62,587 nucleotides of DNA from Desulfofundulus thermosubterraneus DSM 16057. GTDB taxonomy: Bacteria; Bacillota; Desulfotomaculia; Desulfotomaculales; Desulfovirgulaceae. The stretch is taken from the NCBI RefSeq assembly GCF_900142025.1, contig NZ_FQZM01000008.1:35290-97876 (forward strand), in the 5' to 3' direction. The notes under the pieces are model-generated. The model saw only the letters and a program-made list of their open reading frames with translations. It was not told where the DNA came from and searched no databases. The translations under genes and the position numbers were made by a program. Positions 18,114 through 24,703 of the stretch are shown piece by piece (positions within the stretch are counted from its first letter, which is position 1; each line of letters begins with the position of its first letter).

Positions 18114-18353
18114 TTATGATCTTCGGCAGGAGTTGCCTGAAGAACAGGGGGGTGCGCTGCAGCGCTCCGTTCGCCCACAGCATGTTGTCCCTGCTGGCCG
18201 GGATGATCCTTTCATTACATAGGGGGCGGGGAAAAGCCGCGTAAGACTGTTGCTTTGGCAGTTCGGGCAGCTTTCGGGGTAACCGCTGCCTCCGGAAATG
18301 TTGACTTCCCAGATGTGGCCGCAGTCCTGGCACTTAAAGTCGTAAACAGGCAT
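18114..18353 (-). CDS. FmdB family zinc-ribbon protein
   Basis: This 79-residue protein starts with the FmdB signature MPVYDFKCQDCGHIWEV and a second pair CPNC, forming a four-cysteine zinc ribbon. ATG 18353 is chosen because AAGGTGG lies six bases upstream; the TTG at 18359 is too near. The C-terminal tail (from residue 50) is Ser/Cys-rich and poorly conserved, which may indicate a frameshift or natural variation. FmdB was described as a putative regulator of a formylmethanofuran dehydrogenase operon. Its nearness to an FmdE-domain gene is suggestive only. Confidence 0.8.
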   Translation of the reverse strand: MPVYDFKCQDCGHIWEVNISGGSGYPESCPNCQSNSLTRLFPAPYVMKGSSRPAGTTCCGRTERCSAPPCSSGNSCRRS

Positions 18354-18561
18354 TTTCAACCACCTTGCTTGTTAAAATGAACATATGTTATAAAAAATAT
18401 AATCCGCAGGGCTACGGAAGTCAAGTAAAAAATGGCGGCTTACCCTGCCAGGTGTTTCAGGGGATCCTGCAATTAGGGCCGAAAATTAAAAAGTTTTGCA
18501 TTAAAGTTTTTTGGGGCAAATGTACGTGCATGAAAAATTAAGCTGTTAAAAATTTTTTGTT

Positions 18562-18588
18562 GCAGGATTTTCTTTTCGTATGTAAAAT
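18562..18588 (+). promoter_or_regulatory. SigH-like promoter of ABC copy 3
   Basis: GCAGGATTT and GTAAAAT have the same spacing as the copy 2 and spoVG elements, and the TTCGT before the -10 is shared by all three. The interval 18360-18561 otherwise shows no gene. Confidence 0.5.
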
Positions 18589-18626
18589 ATTATTGACATG
18601 AAACAAGAAATAAGGCGATAAAATTT

Positions 18627-18676
18627 GGGTCAGGAAGACCCTTTGCCGGCCTGAAGGCTGGGCAGGGGGTCTTTTT
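18627..18676 (+). promoter_or_regulatory. Attenuator-like leader hairpins, copy 3
   Basis: GGGTC (18627) pairs with GACCC (18637). Alternatively AAGACCC (18635-18641) pairs with GGGTCTT (18667-18673) plus T tract. Compared with copy 2, the terminator base pair A-T has become G-C on both sides, so pairing is conserved. Confidence 0.6.
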
Positions 18677-18713
18677 GCATTTTCCGGAAAATACAGGATG
18701 GGAGGGTTTTTCG

Positions 18714-19487
18714 ATGCTAAAAATCATGATCTGCGGCCGGGGCGGCAGCGGCAAGAGCACGCTGGTTACCTTGCTGGCAAGAGCGCTTGCTGAACGGGGA
18801 AAGGTGCTGGTAGTGGATACTGACGAATCGAACCTGGGCCTGGATAAAATGCTGGGCCTTTCCACCCCGGCGATGACTTTAATGGGTTGCCTGGGCGGTA
18901 AACCGGCGGTGCGCGAGAAGTTGCTGGCTTCCCTTCAGCAAAAGGGCAGTGAAAATACGGGCTTCTTTACGGAAGACTTGAGCCTGGCCAGCTTGCCCCC
19001 TGAATGTACTGGTGGGGAGTGGCCGTTGCGTTTCCTGCGTATTGGTAAAATTGAGCGCAGTTTGGAAGGTTGTGCATGTCCCATGGGGGCGGTGGCCCGC
19101 TCGTTTTTAAAGCAGTTGCGGGTTGATCAAGACGAGTGGGTGCTTGTGGATACCGAAGCCGGGGTGGAGCATTTCGGCCGGGGAGTTGTAGAGGGTGTCG
19201 ACCTGGTGGTGATGGTGGTTGATCCTTCGCACGAGGCGGTCCTGCTGGCCGGGCGGGCCAGAGCACTGGCGGCGGGAGTAGGAAAGGAGTTTGTGGCTGT
19301 TTTAAACAAGGTCGATGCCGTGACGGAACCTTTTCTCCGCCGTGAGCTGTCTGAGAAAGGTATTCCGGTGCGGGGCGCGTTTGGTTTTTCGCCGGAAATC
19401 ACGAAAGCCAACCTGGTAGGCAATCCGCTGCCGGCGGGAAACTATCGGGAACAGGTAAAGGAGTTGCTGGCTTCCCTCGCAATTTAA
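18714..19487 (+). CDS. CooC-like MinD-family ATPase
   Basis: This 257-residue P-loop ATPase has a Walker A GRGGSGKST at residues 7-15, VLVVDTDESNLGLDKMLG, and a CxC motif CACPMG near residue 120. The CxC is the nickel-binding signature of CooC, the protein that matures carbon monoxide dehydrogenase. WVLVDTEAGVEHFGRG forms Walker B and the switch. ATG 18714 has GGAGGG eight bases upstream. It is the first gene behind the leader and lies 91 bp before the copy 3 binding protein, so it is cotranscribed with an importer rather than with a CODH gene. A role in nickel handling is inferred. Confidence 0.85.
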   Translation: MLKIMICGRGGSGKSTLVTLLARALAERGKVLVVDTDESNLGLDKMLGLSTPAMTLMGCLGGKPAVREKLLASLQQKGSENTGFFTEDLSLASLPPECTGGEWPLRFLRIGKIERSLEGCACPMGAVARSFLKQLRVDQDEWVLVDTEAGVEHFGRGVVEGVDLVVMVVDPSHEAVLLAGRARALAAGVGKEFVAVLNKVDAVTEPFLRRELSEKGIPVRGAFGFSPEITKANLVGNPLPAGNYREQVKELLASLAI

Positions 19488-19578
19488 GATTTTAAAACAT
19501 TACTCCGGCCTGATTGACAAGTGGTGATTGTCGTCCCTAGAAATTATTTAACTTGGCTGAAACAAGGGAGGAGAAAGG

Positions 19579-20754
19579 ATGCGCACGAAAGCATTGAAGG
19601 CGGGGTTCCTGTTCATTGCCCTGCTGGTTACCCTGGTTGTCCTGGGTGGGTGCGGTGCCAAAACAGCCGGGCAGGATACGTCTGCGCCGCAGAAAACCGT
19701 TGTCACCGACCTGGCCGGCCGGCAGGTGGAAGTTCCCGTTCCGGCAAATAAGGTGGTGGCCATCGGCCCCGGCGCGTTGCGGCTGGTTTGCTATGTCAAC
19801 GGCGCGGATAAGGTGGTGGGCGTGGAGGACGTGGAAAAACAGAAGCCCCGCGGCAAGCCCTATATGCTGGCCCATACCGAACTTAAAGATTTGCCCTCTA
19901 TTGGCCAGGGCGGTCCCGATATCGCACCGGATGCGGAGAAGCTTGTCAGCGTCAAGCCTGAGGTAATTTTCGTTGCCTCCTTGCTGGACAAGTCACAGGC
20001 GGACGAACTGCAGACCAAAACAAATATACCGGTAGTGGTACTGAACTACGGCACCGAGGTGCCCTTTGATGAAAATGTTTACAATTCCCTCCTGCTGATC
20101 GGCAAGATCATCGGCAACGAGAAAAGGGCACAGGAAGTGGTAGCTTATCTTAAGAATTGCCATCAGGACTTGCAGGAGAGAACGAAAAATATCCCTGCTG
20201 ACAAAAAGCCCGCAGTTTATGTGGGTGCTCTGGGCGCAAAAGGAGCGCACAGCATTGAAAGCACAGCTCCCAAATACGGGCCTTTTGTGGCCATTGGTGC
20301 TAGAAACGTGGTTGAAGAAGTCCAGGGTCGCGGAAGCGCGGTAATTGAAAACAAAAAGCTTTCCCAAATGGGTCGCGCACTTGGGCGCAACGTAATGATT
20401 GAAAAAGAAAAACTTTTGGAGTGGGATCCTGACATCATTCTTATCGATGAAGGCGGCTTGGAACTGGTGCAAAATGACTACAAGAAAAACCCGCAGTTTT
20501 ATCAGTCGCTGAAGGCGGTCAAAACAGGCCGGGTTTACGGCCAGATTCCCTTTAACTTCTATAACACCAACATCGACACCGCTATTGCCGACACCTACTA
20601 CGCCGGAAAAGTGATTTTCCCCGAACAATTTAAAGATATCGACCCGGCCCAAAAGGCCGATGAGATTTACCAGTTTCTTTTGGGCAAACCTGTATATGAA
20701 CAGATGGCGAAGGATTACGGTGGATTTAAAAAGCTGGATCTTGCCGGTCCGTAA
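19579..20754 (+). CDS. ABC importer substrate-binding lipoprotein, copy 3
   Basis: This 391-residue protein is the longest paralogue. Its first 85 and last 100 residues are almost the same as in copies 1 and 2, but the middle (about 90-290) is strongly diverged and carries an extra 18-residue segment (GSAVIENKKLSQMGRALG region). The middle contains much of the ligand cleft, so the ligand may differ. Upstream DNA is identical to copy 1 over at least 62 bp. It is followed by an intact permease and ATPase and is therefore the binding protein most likely to be functional. Confidence 0.92.
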   Translation: MRTKALKAGFLFIALLVTLVVLGGCGAKTAGQDTSAPQKTVVTDLAGRQVEVPVPANKVVAIGPGALRLVCYVNGADKVVGVEDVEKQKPRGKPYMLAHTELKDLPSIGQGGPDIAPDAEKLVSVKPEVIFVASLLDKSQADELQTKTNIPVVVLNYGTEVPFDENVYNSLLLIGKIIGNEKRAQEVVAYLKNCHQDLQERTKNIPADKKPAVYVGALGAKGAHSIESTAPKYGPFVAIGARNVVEEVQGRGSAVIENKKLSQMGRALGRNVMIEKEKLLEWDPDIILIDEGGLELVQNDYKKNPQFYQSLKAVKTGRVYGQIPFNFYNTNIDTAIADTYYAGKVIFPEQFKDIDPAQKADEIYQFLLGKPVYEQMAKDYGGFKKLDLAGP

Positions 20755-20802
20755 TACCCGGGGAGTTCCTTTGTTCGGAGCGAGCCGGACAATTCCAGCA
20801 CG

Positions 20803-21921
20803 ATGGTAAAGGATGGTAAATCCCTATTTTCGTGGGTGATAAAAAATATGCGGCAAGTAGCGATGGAAAATATCCCGGAAAGTTACCTTAAGTATACCCA
20901 GAGAAAAGTTTTCATCATTTGCCTGCTTGTCCTTTTAACCGCCCTGCTGGGTGTCTACGCCATCAACGCCGGGTCGGCGGAGCTTTCGCCGGCCCAGGTG
21001 CTGCTGACGCTGCTGGGCAAAGCGGAGGGACGTTTAAATATCATTATCTGGAATATCCGGTTGCCCCGGGTGCTGGCGGCGGTCACCGCCGGGGTCGGCC
21101 TTTCCGTGGCGGGTTGCGTGATGCAAAACCTCTTGCGAAACCCCCTGGCGTCCCCCTTCACCCTGGGCATTTCGCAGGGCGCGGCCTTTGGCGCCGCCGT
21201 GGCCATCATTGCCCTGGGGGCGGGGAGCACCCACAGCACCAGCGCTGATGCCGTCATCATCAACAACCCTTACCTGGTCACCATTTCCGCCTTTGTGGGG
21301 GCGATGGCGACGACCCTGGTGGTCCTCTTCCTGGCCCAGGCCAGGGGGGTCACTCCCGAAGCGATGGTCCTGGCGGGGGTGGCCCTGGGCTCCCTTTTTT
21401 CAGCCGCCACCGTCATCCTGCAGTTTTTTGCCAGCGACGTGCAGGTGGCTTCGATTGTTTTCTGGACCTTCGGCGACATCGGCCGGGCTTCCTGGCGGGA
21501 TCTGGAAATCATGGCCGCGGTAACCGGCGCCGCGCTGCTTTACTTTATGGCCAACCGGTGGAATTACAACGCTCTGGACGGCGGGGAGGAGACGGCCAAA
21601 GGGCTGGGTGTTGATGTGGAGAGAATCAGGTTGACCGGGATGTTCGTGGCCTCCCTGGTCACGGCGGTAACTGTATCGTTTCTGGGCATCATCGGTTTCA
21701 TCGGCCTGGTCGGCCCGCACATGATGAGGAGGGTGCTGGGTGTCGACCACCGTTTTTTAATCCCGGCCTCCAGCGTAATGGGAGGGCTTTTGCTGCTTGC
21801 TTCCGATACCCTGGCAAGGACCATTATTTCCCCGGTTGTTTTGCCGGTGGGGGCGATAACCTCCTTTATGGGTGCCCCCCTGTTCCTTTACCTTCTCTCC
21901 AGGGGGTACGGCAAAAGATGA
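20803..21921 (+). CDS. FecCD-family ABC permease
   Basis: This 372-residue integral membrane permease belongs to the FecCD/BtuC family, which forms homodimers importing iron-siderophores, cobalamin, heme or other metal chelates. Features are an N-terminal cytoplasmic arm, then about nine to ten hydrophobic segments, with NIRLPRVLAAVTAGVGLSVA, NPLASPFTLGISQGAAFGA and IGFIGLVGPHMMRRVLG, the conserved coupling-helix region. ATG 20803 lacks an SD; ATG 20848, after GGGTGAT, is an alternative start. The stop overlaps the ATPase start by four bases (ATGA). The first 27 codons also survive in the copy 1 scar. Confidence 0.9.
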   Translation: MVKDGKSLFSWVIKNMRQVAMENIPESYLKYTQRKVFIICLLVLLTALLGVYAINAGSAELSPAQVLLTLLGKAEGRLNIIIWNIRLPRVLAAVTAGVGLSVAGCVMQNLLRNPLASPFTLGISQGAAFGAAVAIIALGAGSTHSTSADAVIINNPYLVTISAFVGAMATTLVVLFLAQARGVTPEAMVLAGVALGSLFSAATVILQFFASDVQVASIVFWTFGDIGRASWRDLEIMAAVTGAALLYFMANRWNYNALDGGEETAKGLGVDVERIRLTGMFVASLVTAVTVSFLGIIGFIGLVGPHMMRRVLGVDHRFLIPASSVMGGLLLLASDTLARTIISPVVLPVGAITSFMGAPLFLYLLSRGYGKR

Positions 21922-22670
21922 TCCTGTCGGTAGACGGAGTGGAATTCAGTTACGGCAGCCGGCCCGTGTTAAAGGATATCAAACTTGAAGTCAACAGGGG
22001 GGAATTTTTTTCTATCCTGGGCAACAACGGCGCCGGTAAGTCCACCCTGCTCAAGTGCCTGAACAGAATTTTAAAGCCGCAAACGGGGACAATTCTCATT
22101 GAAAAAGAAGACCTGTTTGCTCTCAGCCGCCGGGAAGTTGCCCGCCGCCTGGGGTACGTGGCGCAAAGATACGAAAGCACCCGGCTTACAGTCTTCGACG
22201 CCGTGCTTTTGGGCAGGATACCCCACATCAAGTGGAGTACTACCGCAAAAGACCTGGAAATCGTCCGGAATGTTTTGGGCATCCTCGGCCTGGAGGAGTT
22301 TTCCCTGCGCTACCTGGATGAATTGAGCGGGGGAGAGCTGCAAAAGGTGGTTATTGCCAGGGCCCTGGCCCAGGAACCCCGGGTTCTTTTGCTGGACGAA
22401 CCCACCAGCAACCTGGATTTGAAAAATCAATTCGAGGTTTTGAAAACGGTGAAAAGTGCGGCCAGGGAACAAAACATTGCGGCGGTGGTGGTGATGCACG
22501 ACCTTAACCTTGCTTTGCGGTTTGCAGATAAATTCCTGCTCCTGAAGAACAGGACCGTCTTTGCTTGCGGGGGGATGGAAATCATGACTCCGGAAAACAT
22601 CGCCGGCGTCTACGGTGTTCCGGTAGCGGTGGAAAGACTGGCGAACATACCTGTAGTCGTACCGTTGTAA
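21918..22670 (+). CDS. ABC transporter ATPase (FepC/BtuD type)
   Basis: This 250-residue cytoplasmic ATPase has a Walker A GNNGAGKST, a Q-loop at VAQRYEST, the ABC signature LSGGELQKV, Walker B VLLLDEPTSNLDL, and an H-loop at VVVMHDLN. It drives the FecCD permease with which it overlaps by four bases. The extreme 3' end (from 22646) is also present at 1314-1349 in copy 1. The gene ends tail to tail with an AbrB-type gene, overlapping its frame by 89 bp. Confidence 0.93.
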   Translation: MILSVDGVEFSYGSRPVLKDIKLEVNRGEFFSILGNNGAGKSTLLKCLNRILKPQTGTILIEKEDLFALSRREVARRLGYVAQRYESTRLTVFDAVLLGRIPHIKWSTTAKDLEIVRNVLGILGLEEFSLRYLDELSGGELQKVVIARALAQEPRVLLLDEPTSNLDLKNQFEVLKTVKSAAREQNIAAVVVMHDLNLALRFADKFLLLKNRTVFACGGMEIMTPENIAGVYGVPVAVERLANIPVVVPL

Positions 22671-22914
22671 CAGCCCGGGGTGGTTCTGCCCGGCTATCCT
22701 CTCTTAATTCCGCCAGTATCTGCTTCAAGTCCACTCCGCTCTTTTCCATTTCTTTACGGACGGAAGCGGCCAGCTCTTTCACCAGCATCTTTTCCGGGGT
22801 GGCCACGATTGCTCGCCCTGCCTTGAAGACCTCCAGGATCGTATCTTCTTTGATTCCCAATCTTTCCCTTATTTCAGCCGGAATGGTGAACTGCCCTTTG
22901 CCCCAGACACGCAC
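22582..22914 (-). CDS. AbrB/SpoVT-like (MazE-type) DNA-binding protein, 3' end rearranged
   Basis: The first 50 residues are a swapped-hairpin AbrB domain (GKGQFTIPAEIRERLGI then TILEVFKAGRAIVATPE), typical of antitoxins. A helical stretch follows to about residue 75. The last 35 residues are read from the antisense of the ABC ATPase and match nothing, so the natural C-terminus was probably lost when the ABC block joined here. The start is GTG 22914 with only a weak SD. No toxin gene is adjacent. Confidence 0.65.
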   Translation of the reverse strand: MRVWGKGQFTIPAEIRERLGIKEDTILEVFKAGRAIVATPEKMLVKELAASVRKEMEKSGVDLKQILAELREDSRAEPPRAVTTVRLQVCSPVFPPLPEHRRRRRCFPES

Positions 22915-22925
22915 CTTCTTCTAAT

Positions 22926-23039
22926 GTTATGTATCGAGGTGAAATAGTGGAAACGGGTGTATCCTTCGAAATATTCGAAAACCCGGAACATGTTTACACC
23001 AGAAAGCTCTTGAGGGAAGCTTTCAGAGATTTGGTTTGA
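22926..23039 (+). pseudogene. C-terminal relic of an Opp/Nik-type ABC ATPase
   Basis: The frame VMYRGEIVETG, IFENPEHVYTRKLLREA and stop is the typical end of oligopeptide/nickel (OppD/OppF, NikD/NikE) or MetN-like ATPases. Everything upstream is missing. The relic abuts the AbrB gene start. It may come from the same importer as the binding-protein pseudogene at 12.8-13.5 kb. Confidence 0.7.
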
Positions 23040-23045
23040 TTGAAT

Positions 23046-23207
23046 GCTTCCGCTGGTGTCCCGGGGGTGGTCATGGGCGGCAGCGGTCCCACTGTTTTTG
23101 GCATGTGCCGGGATGGGGGGAAGGCCCGCCGGGTGGCCGGACGGCTTCACCCGGGGCTGGGGCGGCTTTTGCACACCCATTTTTTGCGGCCAGGCAGGTT
23201 CAGATAG
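23046..23207 (+). pseudogene. 3' fragment of ispE (duplicate)
   Basis: The frame encodes GVPGVVMGGSGPTVFGMC, then RRVAGRLHPGLGRLLHTHF, matching the final GHMP motif and C-terminus of the intact ispE at 28.1-28.26 kb at DNA and protein level. Substitutions (MSGSG to MGGSG) and loss of the rest show it is a dead partial copy. Confidence 0.85.
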
Positions 23208-23302
23208 TTTGCGCAAACTGCTGTGTTCAGGTAAAATAATGAAAAAGCTGCGGATTAAGGCAATGCCGGAACCAAGAACGCAGGGAAATGGAGGTGCGAA
23301 AA

Positions 23303-23866
23303 ATGAGCGTCGTCCTGGATGAGCTGGCGGCCGGCCGGCAAAGGTATACCTACGAAGACTACTGCTGCCTTCCGGAAGGGTCACCCTATCAACTGATTGG
23401 GGGGGAACTGGTCATGACACCCTCGCCCACACCATACCACCAGATGGTGTCCATGAAACTGGAATTAAAAATGGCGGGCTTTGTCCTGGAAAAGGGACTG
23501 GGCATTGTTTTGTACGCTCCTGTGGACGTCTATCTGGAAGAAACAGAAACCTACCAGCCGGACATAATTTATATTTCCAACGAAAGGCTGTCCATTATCG
23601 AAGAAAAGCGGATCAATGGCGCCCCGGATCTGGTGGTGGAGATCCTTTCCCCCGGTACCGGTTATTACGACCTGCGGATCAAGTATAAGGTTTACGAAAA
23701 GAGCGGCGTCAGGGAATACTGGATAGTTGACCCCCACTGCAAATCGGTCCAGGTTTTTTGCCTGAAGGGCGGGAAATATGCCCTGGACCAGGAAGTGGAG
23801 CAACAGGGGAAGGTTCAATCCCGTGTAATCGCCGGATTTGCGGTACAGGTGGAAAGTATTTTTTAA
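23303..23866 (+). CDS. Uma2 family (DUF820) endonuclease-like protein, copy 2
   Basis: This 187-residue protein is nearly identical to copy 1 at 4967, differing mainly in the first ten residues and a few conservative positions. It keeps the nuclease-fold segments DLVVEILSPGT and KYKVYEKSGVREYWIVDP. ATG 23303 is used, with GGAGGT seven bases upstream. The preceding 60 bases and the first bases after the stop also resemble copy 1, so the duplicated unit extends beyond the gene. Just upstream are ABC ATPase and ispE relics. DNA cleavage activity is by family only. Confidence 0.85.
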   Translation: MSVVLDELAAGRQRYTYEDYCCLPEGSPYQLIGGELVMTPSPTPYHQMVSMKLELKMAGFVLEKGLGIVLYAPVDVYLEETETYQPDIIYISNERLSIIEEKRINGAPDLVVEILSPGTGYYDLRIKYKVYEKSGVREYWIVDPHCKSVQVFCLKGGKYALDQEVEQQGKVQSRVIAGFAVQVESIF

Positions 23867-24060
23867 AAGTTGACGCGATCCCGGGGCCACCTTGCCCGGC
23901 AAGGGCGGGACACCCCAGGCCGGCCTGTTCCCGTTTGTTTCGCCTTCAGCCTCCAAACGCTCTTCCATCCTTTCCTTTAACAGCTCACCCGGACTCATGC
24001 CCTCTCTTTTACGGTCGTCCCTGGGGCGGGGGCTTCTCCCGGCCCGGCAGGGGCTGGGGC

Positions 24061-24207
24061 GGATCCAGCTTCCTGTCTAATGCGTTTCACCTCAAGCCTT
24101 TCCTATCCCTGGCTATGCACGGCAACTGGAACATCATCCTGACCACCCTCATGGCGGCCTCCCTGGGAATGGAATGATACGAGTACCGGAAACTGCCAGG
24201 TCATTGA
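24061..24207 (+). pseudogene. Unidentified C-terminal membrane-like relic
   Basis: An open frame encodes FLSNAFHLKPFLSLAMHGNW then IILTTLMAASLGME, an in-frame TGA at 24175, and YEYRKLPGH with a second stop. The hydrophobic pattern and tail look like the end of a membrane protein interrupted by one stop. I do not recognise the family. The rest of 23867-24223 holds no convincing gene apart from a short reverse frame near 23.95 kb. Confidence 0.4.
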
Positions 24208-24223
24208 TATAGGGAGTGATTTC

Positions 24224-24601
24224 ATGGGTATTGATATTCTGGCCGTCCTGGCCGAAGAGAAAATCCGGGAAGCCATGCGTAGGGGTGAGTTTGCAAACCT
24301 TGCGGGAAAAGGGCAGCCCCTGCAGGTGGACGAGCTGTCCCACGTCCCCGAAGAGCTGCGGGCCGGTTATATCATCCTGAAAAACGCGGGGGTGCTGCCC
24401 GAAGAAATGCAGCTGAAAAAAGAAATGGTCAGCTTGCAGCGACTGATCGACTGCTGTTACGAGGAGGAGCAGAAGACCGGTTTAAAGAAAAAGCTGACCG
24501 AAAAAATGCTCCGCTTCAATATGCTCATGGAAAAGAGGAAAATGAACAACAGCGCATTTCAGTTCTACCGGGAGAAGATTTATAGCCGGCTGGGGTTTTG
24601 A
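24224..24601 (+). CDS. DUF1992 (DnaJ-homologue C28 conserved domain) protein
   Basis: This 125-residue cytoplasmic protein matches DUF1992: an amphipathic start (ILAVLAEEKIREAMRRGEF), the signature NLAGKGQPL, then LRAGYIILKNAGVLPEEMQL and a charged helical tail. The domain occurs in human DNAJC28 and in small bacterial proteins of unknown function. It lies about 100 bp before cyanophycin synthetase on the same strand, but an inverted repeat lies between them. No catalytic motif is visible. Confidence 0.85.
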   Translation: MGIDILAVLAEEKIREAMRRGEFANLAGKGQPLQVDELSHVPEELRAGYIILKNAGVLPEEMQLKKEMVSLQRLIDCCYEEEQKTGLKKKLTEKMLRFNMLMEKRKMNNSAFQFYREKIYSRLGF

Positions 24602-24623
24602 ACTGATAATGGTGATGCCTGTC

Positions 24624-24696
24624 GCCCTCCGCTGCCCGTGGTATTTTCCCGGGTTTATTGGTCAATACTGGTAACATAACTGTTTTTGCGGAGGGC
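24624..24696 (+). promoter_or_regulatory. Inverted repeat that can mask the cphA ribosome-binding site
   Basis: GCCCTCCGC (24624-24632) is exactly complementary to GCGGAGGGC (24688-24696), which contains the cphA Shine-Dalgarno GGAGGG. Pairing across the 55-base loop would block initiation. Confidence 0.5.
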
Positions 24697-24703
24697 AACA
24701 AAG

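Noticed and set aside
22582-22680. Genuine C-terminal domain of the AbrB-type protein
   Set aside because: The last 35 codons are antisense to the ABC ATPase end, which is conserved in copy 1 as well, so they are more likely a junction artefact.
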